A stretch of 64,000 bases of DNA from Poecilobothrus nobilitatus (GCA_947095535.1 OX352773.1:261911590-261975589), one strand, 5' to 3'. Counted from the stretch's first letter, positions 24,934 to 38,301 are shown. Notes: generated by a model not told the origin, from the sequence alone. A program made the numbers and translations.

Positions 24934-26216
24934 AAACAAGGTAGAATGTAAACCAACGATTTTTAAAAGCGCACATTCCCAAAAGACAATACAAACGTTT
25001 AGAATTGTGATTTGCATAAAAATTTAAAAATTTCATGTAATAAGAAAAAACGGAGTTTTCTGAAATTTTGAGGAACTCTATATAACTAAGAAAAACCATT
25101 ACCACTCGTAAAAATATATTATTGAACCTTTAATTTTCCTTTAATTGCCTTTCCGGAGAAAAATTTTACAGATGCCTAAGTTACAGGTGTCTAAAAATAG
25201 GAAATTTTCAATTTTTGAGGGGTGATAACTCTTAAACAGGGGGTTGTACTAAACAATTTTTCGAGGAAACTCTAAAAGTTCTTTCTCGTCTCAAAATTTC
25301 AGGTTCCTATCTCAAAGCGTGCCAGAGTTATGAAAAAAGAAATATCATACAAAATCTGGTTTTAACATAACGGTAAATTTAAATAGTAAATTACAAAATA
25401 TTGCATATTTATTAAAATTTCCGGTCTTTTAGTGTTTTTAAATTCTAAAACTACTACGCAGAGCCTGAGATATGTACATCTGAAAATAGGGCTTTTTTCC
25501 AATTTTGGGGGGCTGTAACTTTAGAACCCTATACAATTAAGAGAAACCCTTAACATACATACAAATATATTGGGGGGCTGTAACTTTGGAATCCTATACA
25601 ATTAAAAGAAACCCTTAACATACATAAAAATATATTACTGTACAGGTGCCCCAAGTTACAGGTGTTTAAAAATAGCAAAATTTAAATTTTAGACCCCTAA
25701 TAGCTCATAAACAGGGAGTGGTACAAAAACTTTTCTGAGCAAATTTATATTAATTCTAAAAGTTCTTTCTTGTCTCAAAAATTCAAGCCTGTCTAAAAGA
25801 ATACCGGAATTATGAAGGTAGAAAAATCATGTAAAATTTGGTTTTCACATAACGGTAAATTTAAATACTAAATTTAAAAATTATATATAATTTTGATATT
25901 GATTTATAAACATAAAAAAAATTCCTGTCGAATGGCGTTTTCAGATTGAAAAAACGAGAAGCGGAACATGAAATATACGCGTTTAAAAATAGGACCTTTT
26001 CAAAAGTTTGAGGGGCTGTAGTTCCCTGATGGATGAGGCTACATGAAAAAGTTGTTCTACAAAATTAATTTTTTTATGAGACCTACCCATGGTTAAAATT
26101 TTTTTTTCTCTATCTTTAACGGTGTAGAAGTTTTGTAAACAGACGGACAGACAGACGGACAGAGTAAAACTAATAGGCACATTATTTCAAATTTTTTTTG
26201 GAAATGTGCTAAAAAA
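24934..26216 (-). repeat. Dispersed repeat family A, near-full copy
   Basis: Reverse orientation of the 635-1946 element. It runs from AAACAAGGTAGAATGTAAACC at the left to GGAAATGTGCTAAAAA at the right, with ACGGACAGACAGACGG at about 26142-26160. It carries both internal units. It also has its own local duplication of about 64 bp (GGGGGCTGTAACTTT...ATATATT at about 25507-25570 and 25571-25635). The open frames at 24830-25105 and 25983-26180 on the minus strand fall wholly or partly in it and are chance. Confidence 0.85.
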
Positions 26217-27439
26217 CTAAAGAACTAAATTAATTAAATTAAAAAATAATTGCATATAATGATAATAAATTGTGGGTAAAAAAAGCATTAGATTGTAGGT
26301 TTTATTTTATTTTATTATATCAGGTTTTAAATGTGACCATCAAAGACTTAGCATTTGCTTTTTAATTTTTACTACTCTTTAAATCGACAGGCATTGTTGT
26401 TGGCTTTCAGAGAAGCCAGGTCAGATCATACCTGAAATGAGGAATTTATATCGTAATAATTAATATCGTAATATAAAATAAATAAATGTAGTTCTTGTAT
26501 TAAATAATAGATGGCATACAAATATAATGTTTTAATTTCATAATTTTGTACTTAGCTGATATTAAATAGTTTAGTGAAAATAACAATTGAAGAAACTAAA
26601 GGTTGAATTGAAACTGAAAAAGATAAGATAGATATAACATTCTAGGTTTTACAATAATGTTGAAATTGTGTGAAGAAAGTCATAAATGTTTGCTTTTCTT
26701 TATTTTCCTGCTATAATTTAACTTATTCCAAATGCGAGGTGGAGTAATGAAATAAAATCGGTTTACTTTAATTTTATTAGATTTTTGAACATTAACAAAA
26801 CAATTTTTATCATGTATTAGATGATCACAGATTATAAGAAGAGATGTCTATGATCCTGAATATTCTTAGAACTTTGTTTAAAATGTAAATATCTTAATGG
26901 AAAATAATGGTCCAAGTATTGAATAATTTAAAAATGTGGTATAATTCTATTTACTTGGAATATTAATCTGATGACATGTTTCTTTTAAATAAATAAAATT
27001 TCAACATAACTGAAATGAACATCAATCACCAGAACAACTTAACCTATATTCTATTGTCGCTTTTAATAACCTATTATATACCAGTTTAATAAAACCTTTA
27101 TACTAATACTGATTTACTTTGACTGAACAATACCGATCCTTTCCAACTAAATTTTTTAATCCAAAAAAACATTAAAATTTCTGATAAATTTCCCTTTTAA
27201 TGGCATGTCATCCATAGATGCAAATGAGAATTTTTATCTTATAGATAATCTTGAGGATTTTTAAAAATTTATAATACATTTTTAAAGTAACTTTAAAAAA
27301 TTAACAATTTTATTTACTTAAGTTCTGTATTTTCTTAATTTACATTAATTTTTTCCTGGAATTGCAATTATAATTAGATTATATGATTATTTAATTTTAT
27401 TGTATTTTCTTTAAGATACTTAAACAAGAGTACAAGATA

Positions 27440-27476
27440 CATATAGATAATATATATATGTATATATATATATTAT
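27440..27476. repeat. (AT)n-rich stretch
   Basis: TATATATATG followed by TATATATATATATTATA, an imperfect AT dinucleotide run. Confidence 0.7.
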
Positions 27477-29885
27477 ACAAGATTATATTAATTTTTCTTC
27501 CAAAATAAATATGTACTAAGAAAAGTATAAGAAAAAAATAAATAAAACTGACGTCATTTATTTTGAATATATTATGTATGTAAGTACATAATATTATCGT
27601 AGTATTATTATAAGTATATAGAATTTTCTACTTTTATTCATTTTTCAGATTAACTTTTTTTTTTTTTTTTGTAAAAAAAAGCTTTACTATAATCTTAAGA
27701 TGCAGAATCTATTTTCATACTATTATTAAAACTTTTTTTTTTCATTTAATGTTTATATATATTTCAAAATATCATTATTTTATCTTAGAGATTAAAAAAG
27801 ATAAGTTAAAAAAAAAATTTTTTTTTCTATTTTTTATAACAAAAATCAAAATAGAAAACAACCGTTTTATTCTTCAGTTCATTAAAACTTTTGTTTGAAA
27901 ATTACTAAAATATATTGATGCAGCCTTGACAACGTTTTATTTCTTTTATAAACAAAAAAAAAAAAAAAAAAAACTCACTTGAGCTGCATGTGTAATGGAT
28001 ATTTTTGGGCACATGTGAACATCAATACAAAAGTGTCATTTTTGTGATTTGACAAGGGTTTATTTATTATTATTGTTATTAAACTTCATTATTTTTATTC
28101 ATTAAAACTTTTAAAATATTTTAGAAAAATATAATTTACTATTGTATACATACGATGTTGTAGGATATCATGTTGTAGCATACCATTTCCCATAAATATA
28201 TATCTGCTTTGAAAAAATGTTTAAAATTTTGAAAATTTTAAATTAATAGTGAAAATTAAAGAGATAGGGATATAAAAAGTTTTATCTTTTCAAGCAAAAT
28301 TTACAATCTTTAAGTTTTTTTTTTATTCTCTGAATGCATCCATATACAAACATTTATGAACAAAAGTTTCTATGCATTCATATAGAATTTATATAAAAAA
28401 TGTTGTTTTCATCTCAAAAATATTAACAGGATCAACAATTTATACTGTGAGTTATAAGATATCAATTAAAATTATTTCGTTTAAAAATTGAAAATTTTAA
28501 TATATTTATTTGGATTTTTTGCTTTAAATGAAGGATACATCTATTTTATTAATAAATTATGTAGTATCGTTTTTAATATTTTATCACATCAGTGCAGTGA
28601 TTTTATTTATTCCATATGATCTCAATTTTTTTGTGTACCAGCATCCACACCATAAAATTTCTTATTTATACGAATGGTTTTATTTACTGAAATGTTATGT
28701 TGCAGAGCTTCAGATATTTTAAAGATTAAATTTTATTTTATAAAAATAACAAAATTATAATTTTAAAATACTATTATTATATTTTAATGACGAAATCTAA
28801 AATATTCTAAACTTTACAAAAGATTTTTTTTAAATAAAAGATTATAAAATAGCAAAATACATTAAATTGGCCAAATTATCAAATGTTGTCAGAGGGGGAA
28901 AATAATATTAACATAAAAATCCAAGAAGAACAGGATTTTGTGAAATCTCTATAATATCATACCTATACATTTTTAAAAACTAATGAAAATTTCCAGAGAA
29001 CCAGTTTAACAGAAATATAGTTTTTTTTTCCTTTTATTAGTGTTATACAGTGTATAACAGTATTTTCCTTTGAAAGAAAAAAAAACAAAATTCTATTTAG
29101 GTTTGATGAAAATTAACCTGATGGAAATGCCTCTTAAAAAAAAAAAAGAAATTATGTTGTGTAAATATTGTTACTTCATTTATAGCTGTATGAATAAAAA
29201 TCACTTAATAAAATTATTTTTATTTCTTGTTTTTTTTTCATTTTCTTTTTTTTTTTTTTTTGGTTATTAAAATTTTTAACCCACCTTATTTTAACTGAAT
29301 AACAAAAAAAAAAAAAAAACAAATATAATAATAAATTTATTAAATTTATTCAGTATCACACATCTTCAATATACAAAATTAAAATGACTACTTCATTATT
29401 TCAAATAAGGTTAAGCTTAGAATTATATATTTTTGATAAACAAAATAATAAAGATACATACTTATAGATATTATGTTGTAGATATTATAAACAATATTAT
29501 TTTAAAGAATTCATTCTTCTTCGTCTTTAGAAATTAGATTTTGTTTCATATTCATGGAAAATAAAAATCAATAATTTAAAGACATTTTCCATTCTTATAT
29601 ATTTTATATAAAAATTTAAAATGAAAATGAGAATAAAATATTAAATGAAGAAAAATTTAAAATATGGTTAAATGAATACTGTAAGATATTATAATTTTAC
29701 TTATATTATATTAGTAAAAAGGTTAAAAGAATAGTTTTAATGTTTCTATAGAGTGATGATTTTATAGTACAAAAAGTGTTTACGTTTTGACAAATGGGTT
29801 TGACGATTGGATGCTTTAAAAAAAATTAAAAAAAAAAAATTTTATTATTATTATCATTTAAATTTTATTATCTATCAATTTAATT

Positions 29886-29960
29886 AATAGAGAACTCTCC
29901 GAATATACCTCAATTAATAGAGAACTAAGAATAGAGAACTCTCCGAATATACCTCACTGC
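29886..29960 (+). repeat. Short tandem duplication (period 44)
   Basis: AATAGAGAACTCTCCGAATA followed by TACCTCA occurs at 29886 and 29930, separated by a shorter AATAGAGAACTA. Confidence 0.8.
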
Positions 29961-30331
29961 CTTCATATAACAGAGAACTTAAAATAATCAATAGACCTAA
30001 CTGCCTTTGAGCTGTGTCTGTTGATGTCAACTTAAAAATAATATAACTATAGATACTTAGAAGATTATATATAATATTTCGCAGCTCGGGAAACTTAAAA
30101 TTATCACAAGTGATCATTTCAGAAAGAGGACTTGAAAAGTCAGAAACATAAGAGTATAACGATTAGAAAGAAAAGTTTTAGGAATATATTATTATGTTTA
30201 ATTAAATTCACCATGTTTCGAGGGAATCATATTAAAATCTGAAACTGATTGAAAAATTAATTAAAAAAATTCCTTAACCAAATGACAGTTGGAAAAATAT
30301 GTATTACACTATGTAATCAATAGTTTTTTCA

Positions 30332-30757
30332 TACTTTAAACATAGGCGGGCAGCAGAAGCTCATCCCTACCATGTAGAGATTTCAAGATATACAGCTTAT
30401 GGAAATTCGTTTGTCATGCGCACGTCCCGCCTGTGGAACTATATACCATCGCATGTGTCCCCTAAAGTTGGTAATTCTTATGTGTACGATTTACTTAAGT
30501 TTAAGAAGAACATTAACATCTTTCTTCAAAATGTCCCTCCAAATTTTCCTACCTATCCACTATAATCCAAATTTCCCAATTCCAATTTTTCCAATTATCC
30601 TTCCCACATCCCTATCCCCAAAACCAAACTGTACATTCGTATTAAAGGTTCTATCCTAAAGTTTGCTTTTAAAAGGGGGGTGGTTTTGGTTGGTTAAAGT
30701 CCAACACTACCCTGAGGAAGCACGTGCAGTTGTACTCGTAAAAAAAAAAAAAAAAAA
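30332..30757 (+). mobile_element. 5'-truncated LINE: ORF2 C-terminus, 3' UTR and poly-A tail
   Basis: The frame from about 30332 to TAA at 30563-30565 encodes H-R-R-A-A-E-A-H-P-Y-H-V, then Y-G-N-S-F-V-M-R-T-S-R-L-W-N-Y-I-P, then Y-D-L-L-K-F-K-K-N-I-N. This matches the well-known C-terminal pattern of jockey/CR1-like LINE ORF2 (RR...HP..v, nSF..RtsrlWN.lP, FKk.i). A pyrimidine-rich 3' UTR follows, with TTGGTTGGTTAAAGTCCAACACT, and an A run at 30740-30757. It is cleaner than the three other fragments and is probably the youngest. The open frame that starts at 30399 is a different, meaningless frame. Confidence 0.8.
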
Positions 30758-32460
30758 TACTTTACAAAGATCCTTATTCTAGTTTAATATTTCTTATATT
30801 TGTATGTATATTTATAATATAATTTAAGAATTTTAAAAAAAATTTCGGAATAATTAACAATGTCCTTAAATTTAACATTTAAATCATAGGATATATTTTA
30901 AAATGTATAATGTATATAAAACGTTATCTGAAATATTTATATACTGTTCGAATATATACTGGTACAAAAATATTATCTAAGGATTATTTTCAAAACAAAA
31001 AAAAAAAAGAATATCAAATTGACTTCTTGATCTTATTTTACTTCCTCCTGTTCTTATTAGATTTTTTTATTGTCTTCTAATATTTCAGAAAAACATATAA
31101 AAAAATGCGAATATATTATGTAAAAATGTAATCGTGTTTTAAGATTTTTGTTTTGTTATTTCAAGGAAATTAAAGACACATATGTATATTTGAAGTGTTC
31201 TGCTCTTAGTTAAAATAAAGACAAATAATGATGTGTCTCAGATGTGTCTCAAATCAGTTACTATAGTTTTTATTTTTAGTTTTTATTTTTAAACTTATTT
31301 TAAATAAAAGTGGTATCGACTCTTGCGTATTTGCATTGAATTTTTTAAATAAAATAAATAGTAAAATTTTAATGCTAATATAATTTCTTTTAAGAAATTA
31401 TTCATGATTCATTCCTTTTTTTTTAAGTTACTGTGCAATTTAAAACGAAAATATGTTTTTAACATAATATTATGGCAAAAAAATGCCAAGTAAAATTTAG
31501 ATCACTAAATTTTTTTAACATATAGTAATTGCATATTTTTAGGGGTTAATTGAAATTCAACATATTTAGCGCATTATTCATTCAAATGGTCATATTTGCT
31601 AAGGTTTTGGTTTGAAATCGATATAGTATTAAAGATTTTTCTGTCACAGCTGACTACAAAATATAAAAATTAAAAATGTAACATAATACTCTTGTATAAA
31701 CAATCATAATAAAAATAAAATAAATTAAATTTGCTACGTGATCTGATAATAGATGGCAGAAAAATAGTTTTGGTTTATTTGTATTTTTATTAATCTTAAA
31801 AAATATCTACTGTAGATTAATAGGCAAACTAGCAATATACAAAAAAAAAATACAAATAGGAAAAAAAAAACCTTTAAAGTATGTATTAAGTTTATTTTTG
31901 TTATAGTCAATTCAATATAGAATTCCATACAATCAGAATATCTATCCATGATACAATGAAATGATTTTGATACAATGAAATTAAATATTATAAGAATCAT
32001 TTTGTCGTAATTAAACCAATTTAATTATTTATAAAACTTTAAATTAAATACAATACGTAATCTAATATTTTAAACTTTTAATTAAAAACTATTCAATGAT
32101 ATTCGATAAGTTTTTAAAAGTTGTAGTTAATTAATTTTATTAATATTTAACAATTTAACGGGTCGGGTGTAAGAGAAAAATTTGTGGTATAGAATTTTTA
32201 TTATAACATAATCAAAAATTTAATTAAATTTAAATTTAAGAAAAGATTTTTATGATTAATTTTATCACACACATATATTTATTTTGATTTTAGATCTTTT
32301 TTTAAATTTAATATTATTTATAAATATTTTCCTGGCTTTAAGTGTAAATTATATTAATTATAATATTCCGAAAATAAAGCCTTAATTATTAGAATCCGTT
32401 TTAATTATAATATTTTTAGAAATTAATATAAGAAAGAGGATAACTATAACCATTATATAA
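30758..32460. other. No gene seen; AT-rich spacer
   Basis: Between a LINE tail and a TIR element. The minus-strand frame at 31734-32000 is Phe/Leu/Ile-rich but without donor or acceptor context. AATACAATGAAAT-type words repeat near 31950-31980. Confidence 0.45.
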
Positions 32461-33191
32461 ATCATCTAGGTCTGTTCGTTCTAAATAAAATTATTTATTT
32501 TTATTTTATTTTATTCGCTCATTGGCCATGACAACAAAAAATTTGGTAAAATAAAAAAAAAATTCTCTCAATACAACGAACAAAAAGTAGTACCTATAAA
32601 ATTTTTGAAAACAATTCATGACAATTGAAATTTAAAATTTTTTTTTAGTTGTTTACTTTTTTAACGAAAAAAAAAACTTGAAAATGTGTGATTTTTGTAA
32701 AAATTAAAATAAAAGAAAATAAAAAAAAAATGTCTAGGAATATTTTAAAAGCAAATGTTTTGTCGAAACTGATGCCATGCCGTTCAGGAAATTTTGTTTA
32801 CGTGATTGAATTCTAGCAAAAGTTTTTTGAGAACATTCTACAGTTACTCTCGGTTTCATAATTTTAGATGTTTATAAACTTCACATGATTTTTTCCTTTA
32901 CTTTTCTAGATGATTTATAAACTTCAAATGTTGTATCTACTTTATGATTTTTACAACAACAGACAACTCAAGTTACGAATTTAAATGTCACGCATAAAAT
33001 TTTTACCCGACCAAATTTTACTGTTATGTGATAAATATTTTATTGAAATTTTATTGTTCTCAATTTCTCTCTCTCACGGAAAAAAATGAGAATCGCATTT
33101 CTTATTGCTGTTCTCTTTCGGGAAAAAAGAAATTTTAAACGAACTCAAATTTTTATAAAATTTTATGTAGAACGAACAGATCTTCTATTTA
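32461..33191. mobile_element. Non-autonomous TIR element (superfamily unknown)
   Basis: The left end ATCATCTAGGTCTGTTCGTT plus CTAAATAAAATT is matched in reverse at the right, where AATTTTATGTAGAACGAACA is followed by GATCTTCTATTT. The repeat is about 30 bp with a few mismatches. The interior (about 670 bp) has no open frame. I could not settle the target-site duplication, so the superfamily is unassigned. It abuts the fold-back element at 33195. Confidence 0.55.
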
Positions 33192-33194
33192 AGG

Positions 33195-33965
33195 TATAAT
33201 ACTATAAAATCCTAATTCTCAAAATCCAAATGTCACAAAATTCAAACATTTTTTATTTTTAGAATTTTATAAAATCCGAAAAACATATAATCCAAACATA
33301 GTATAAGCCAAATATCACATAACCCAAACACTATGGTAATCCAAACACCATATAACACAAACATAACAAAATTTTAACTTACATAGATTCAAATGTGAGA
33401 CTGATGTGTTTTGGAGGTGATAGCGCCCACTATTTTGAATACTGTGTAATTAAAATATCTATGTAGAAAAATGATTATTAGACACCTTATAGTTGATTAC
33501 ATGAGTCTTTTACAAAATAATTTATAAGGTTTAGGAGAGTTTTTATAGTTGGCTACAAAATTAGGATTTCAATAATGTGTTTATTGAAATCAAAGCTGTG
33601 TAGTTCAGACATGTATGTAAAAAAATAATTCAGAAGAATTTTATAATTGGTTTCAAAATCAAGCTTTAATAATATTTTTGGCGAAGTTTAGAGACAGCAA
33701 ACCTCCACTATTTTAAATATCTTGTTGTTGTAATAATGTTAAATAAATTTCTTTAATTTTGTTTATTTAAATTAATTCAATATGAAATGTGGAATATTGT
33801 AGAAAAAAACGCAGCTATTAAAAACCGGAGATTGTAATTTAAATTTTAAGATATTTGGATTTTGCCGTGTTTGGATTTTGTTGTGTTTAAATTTCGTTTT
33901 TTGGATTTTGAGTTTTTGGATTTTATGAGTTGGGATTTTGTAGGGGAACGCTTATTTAACTATAA
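33195..33965. mobile_element. Fold-back-like element with inverted ~12-15 bp subrepeats
   Basis: The left arm (33200-33370) is a string of words like CAAAATCCAAAT, ATAATCCAAACATA and GGTAATCCAAACACC. The right arm (33845-33945) is their inverse, such as TTTGGATTTTGCC, GTTTGGATTTTGTTG and TTTTGGATTTTGAG. CTATAAAATCCTAATTCTC (left) pairs with the inverse of GAGTTGGGATTTTGTAG (right). TATTTAA flanks both sides (33186-33192 and about 33954-33960), a possible target-site duplication. The central 470 bp has no gene. Confidence 0.6.
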
Positions 33966-34201
33966 CATATTATTTAAGGAACATTCCTATTATAAGATTT
34001 AGTCAAAAGAAACTGATTATCAATAATAAGAATATTTTGAGATGAATATTATATCATTTAAAGTTTGTATTGTACTTATGTAAAATTTCAAAAATTATTT
34101 TATCTCAAATTAATAATTTGAAATTTAAATTTTATTGTTATTAAAACTTTAAATAGGTAAATTTTTATTTTTTTTTTTTATTTTAAATTTAAAATTAAAA
34201 T

Positions 34202-34985
34202 TCAAAACAAACGAGGAAGAGTGCAGTAGAGTAGACTGTGTCAACTCTGGGATACCCGTATGAACGTAATATATCCTGTTTCTATATAAGTTGATCATCT
34301 TTTAAAAACAATCAGATGTTTTAGTACCGACGTTAACTACAGAGATATATTTATAAAAATTGTGGAGTTGTATGACAGCTTTCCGAATCTATTGCGCCTA
34401 GCTTCATTAAGTTCCAAGAAATGCATGAAACCTGAAACGGCTGCTTTAGACCAATCAAATTTTACAAAAGTTTTTGGCATGCAACTCGACACTTTTTCAC
34501 TAAATTTCAGATAGCTAGCTTCAATAGACACTGAGTTATTTTCATTTAAAAAGACAAATTGTATGGCAACTTTCCGAACCTGCCATATCATCATAACCAA
34601 ATTTTACAGAAGTTGTTGCCATAAAACTGGATCATCATTTGCAAAATTTCAGATACCTAGATTGAATAGACACTGGGTTATTTCCATTTAAAGAAAGAAG
34701 TTGTATGGCAGCTACTCGAACCCGGCGGCCGAAAATGCTGAAGTTAAATAGCAAAACTAATAATTTTGTAAAAGTGACGTCAAAAAAATTTCAGCCTCCT
34801 AGCTCCTTTATTTTTTGAGTTATCGTGCGGACGGACGGACGGACGTACATGGCTTAATCGACTCAGAATTCGATTCTGAGCCGATCCATACGTTCGACAA
34901 TATATCTAGCTCGACTCCTTTAAGGTGTCACAAACATAATGGCAAATTTATTATACCCTTGAACATAGTTCATACGGGTATAAAA
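34202..34985 (+). repeat. Dispersed repeat family B copy with CGGA run
   Basis: Starts near AAACGAGGAAGAGTGCAG. TACCCGTATGAAC at 34253 pairs with GTTCATACGGGTA at 34968-34980. The core has tandem blocks opening with (A/G)TTGTATG(A/G)CAGCT at about 34367, 34557 and 34699. TTTTTTGAGTTATCGTGCGG is followed by a CGGACGGACGGACG run at 34830-34845 and CATGGCTTAATCGACTCAG. This word order resembles noncoding dispersed repeats I recall from Drosophila genomes. It is noncoding; the open frames at 34337-34600 (minus) and 34815-35000 (plus) are inside it. Confidence 0.7.
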
Positions 34986-35532
34986 AGTATCTTAACTTAA
35001 AAAAGAAAACGAAATTATAATTTTGAAAGTTTTCAAAAAATTTCTTTTAAATTTTTTTTTTTTCATTTTTACCCACAAAACCTACATTTGGACATTTCAT
35101 TACCAAAAATCACAAAAACAAAAAAAGAAAATGTGTCAACAATTAATACTAATAATAATAATGATTGGGTCATTAATTTAATGCCTATTATTTTTGTTTT
35201 GTTTATTCATAAGTGGATACTAACGGAACTTTATAAGTACATAAAATAAAACAAAACAAACAAAAAACAAAACCATGAAGAAAATTTCTTAGAAAAGAGC
35301 AAAAAAGAAATAAATATATTAAAGAATGTCGGTTCGTATATTATGTATCAGTTGTTTTCAAAACGTAACTGTCATTTTAGACTAATTTCATTTGGTGGAT
35401 GATTTCTCTTCTTTTTTTTATTTTAATTCTTTTTTCATGATAAATATTTGCATATCTAAATTTTTTTTGATGAACTTAAATTATTATAAATATGTACCTA
35501 TATATATAAAAAAAAGGTGAAAACATTGTGTA

Positions 35533-36350
35533 AACAAGGTAGAATGTAAACCAACGATTTTTAAAAGCGCACATTTCCAAAACTCAATACAAACTGTTTA
35601 GAATTGTGACTTGCACAAAATTTAAAAATTTCATGTAATAAAAAAAAACGTGAAAATAGGACATTTTTGAAATTTTGAGGGGCCGTAAGTCCGGAATCCT
35701 ATATAACTAAGAAAAGCCGTTAACACACGTAAAAATATATTATTGAACCTTTAATTTTCATGTCTTGCCGAAGAAAATTGTTTACAGGTGCCTAAGTTAC
35801 AGGTGTCTAAAAATAGCAAATTTTCAATTTTTGAGGCGTAATAACTCTTAAAGAGGTGGTGCTACCAAAAAATTTTCTGAGGAAACTTAAAGTTCTTTCT
35901 TGTCTTAAAATTTCAGGTTCCTATCTAAAGGAGTGCCGGAGTTATGAAAAAAGAAATTTCATGCAAAATGTGGTTTTCACATAACGGTAAATTTAAATAG
36001 TAAATTACAAAATATTGCATAATTTTGATATTGTTTTATATAGATAATAAAATTTTCGATCTTCTGGCGGTTTTAGATTGCCAAAATATTACGCAGAGCC
36101 TGAGATATATACACCTGAAAATGGGGCTTTTTCGCAATTTTGAAGGTGTGCAACTTTGGAACCCTTTATAACTAAAATAAACCTTTAACACACGTAAAAA
36201 TATATATTTTTATGAGACCTATCCATGGTTAAAATTTTTTTTCTCTATCTTTAACGGTGTAGAAGTTTTGTAAACAGACGGACGGACGGACGGACAGTGT
36301 GAAACTAATAAGCACATTTTTTCAAAATTTTTTTGGAAATGTGCTAAAAA
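35533..36350 (-). repeat. Dispersed repeat family A, copy lacking one internal unit
   Basis: Same ends as the full copies (AAACAAGGTAGAATG... and ...GGAAATGTGCTAAAAA) but only 818 bp long. The difference of about 470 bp equals one internal unit. The join is near 36190-36210, where TTAACACACGTAAAAATATAT runs straight into TTTTATGAGACCTATCC. The simplest reading is loss of one unit by recombination between the internal direct repeats. Confidence 0.85.
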
Positions 36351-38301
36351 GCAAATAACCTTCAATCATTCATATTCTGCTGAAATTAGTTTAATGTTTT
36401 ATTTAGTAAGGGTACAAAAATTAAGAGGATTATTTAAATATACTTAAAATGTTTATTGACGTAGGTATTAAAATAAAAAAAATTTTTATATTTTTAGTTA
36501 TTTTAAATTAATAAAGAAAAGTTTATATAAAAATAATTTCCATAATATATTTTTCCTTGAACCAATATTGTCAAGCATTTAATAATTTTTAACACAATCA
36601 TGTTTCATTTTACTTTCATTTTTTTAATCTATTCTTTGGTTTTTCTTTTTCTGAAATTTTTAAATTTCTAAATAAAAAACACTATTTAAAAACTTTATAA
36701 CCAATTAACTAATACTTATTTAACTAATTAATATGATTATTATTATCAATTTATCAATTAATAATATTATACACAAATAATGTGAAATATAATTCATTAA
36801 TGTTAACCTACTTACAAGGTAAATTAATAATTTCATATGCGGAGAATATGAAATTTAACCCATTTAGATATTCAGTACATATATGAAGAAGCAAATTTTG
36901 TTTTGTTTAAGATCTGAAATAAATGCCCCAAATAAAAATTTCTGTACGGAAAGTAAACTATTTTAAGGGTTAAGGGACTTAGAAGTGAATAATATATAGA
37001 AAGTTTAAAAAAAAACAATGATTTTTTAAAAGTATTTCGATGTCATTATTTTTACGAATCGAACTATATTATCGGAACCTTGCAATTTAGTGGAATTTTT
37101 TATATCAGTGCTTACCCTGTGTTTAATTTCACTAATACTTTATTTTATTTTTTTTTTTTTATAGTTGATTTGAATTCTAAACTTTTTACAACTTATTTCA
37201 CTATAAATAAAATAAAAATTTTTTTTGAATATTATGAATTTTAAGAAAATTTCATTAAATTAATTTACCGAACGTTGGTTTTATTTGAGTTAAATAACTA
37301 ATTTTTATTTTTCTTCTAACAATTTAAACTTATTCACTAAACGATGTTTTAAATTTTCCGAAATAATTATGGGATTATATATTTAATGGTTTGATAATCT
37401 TAAGTTAAAAATTATTGCTAAAATATCATTTGTAAACTTTGTTGATTATTTTTAAAATATTAGTATAGAAAAATTTCCTTTTAATTTATAAAAAAAAAAA
37501 AACAAAAAAAAAAAAAATTTTGAAAACTTCCGAAAAATATTAAAAGTTTAAGTGACTTTAAAAGATATTATGCCGCGTAATTTCAATATTTTTATTATTT
37601 TTGTTAACATTTGCTATTTTCATTCTATTAAATACAATTTTTATATCCCTTGAGGCATTTTTTTTTTTTTAAATGTTTATTATAAAAAGTTTCAAATCTA
37701 TTTAAATTCAAGGATTTTTTGTCTTAACAAATTAAATTTAGGCTATGTACTTTGAAATTATACAAGAAAAAACGAATAAGAAGAGAATTGAATTAAAAGA
37801 AAAGAAATTTTCTTGTTTCTTAGTTAATACATATTAATAAAATTAATGAATTTTTTAAATGATATTCCTGAAAAAAAAAAAAAAAGTTTTAATAATTTTT
37901 ACATATTTATGACAAAGGGATTTTAGAATTTTACAATAGAAGGAAGATAAAAAAGATTAATTAAAATTAAAATTTATTTAAGGGAATCATTTAAAATATT
38001 TTGTTGAATGTAAATAACATAGATTGGTTATTAATGCAAATGTATAACAGTAAAATGAAATTTCGTAAACGTATAACAGTAAAATGAAGACGAATCATTG
38101 ATGAAAAGAATTCTAAAAAGAAGGTTTTTTATTTCAAAAAAATTTCTATGAAAAAACTTATCAAAAATAAAAATGCAATTAAATTTTGAACTGCTAGTGT
38201 CCAAGTTTAAAATATGTAAAAATAATTAAAATTTTTAACTATATTTGATTATTGACGGTCATTATAGCTTATAAACGATAGAATCTAAAAGATTTAACTA
38301 A
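36351..38301. other. No gene seen; AT-rich spacer
   Basis: A short direct repeat (CGTATAACAGTAAAATGAA and TGTATAACAGTAAAATGAA) lies at 38040-38087. No gene or mobile element recognised. Confidence 0.5.

Larger units (their letters stand above)
26217..30331. other. No gene seen; AT-rich spacer
   Basis: Open frames at 28528-28722, 29070-29270 and 29914-30117 are short, composed of Lys/Ile/Phe/Tyr and lack motifs. A-runs occur at 27955 and 29304. Confidence 0.5.

Noticed and set aside
30399..30659. 86-codon frame with Pro-rich end
   Set aside because: The LINE ORF2 C-terminus is in another frame of the same DNA, and the Pro-rich part is the pyrimidine-rich 3' UTR.
34337..35000. Frames of 87 and 61 codons
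   Set aside because: They lie inside the family-B repeat and include its CGGA run; another copy of the family has stops in the same places.
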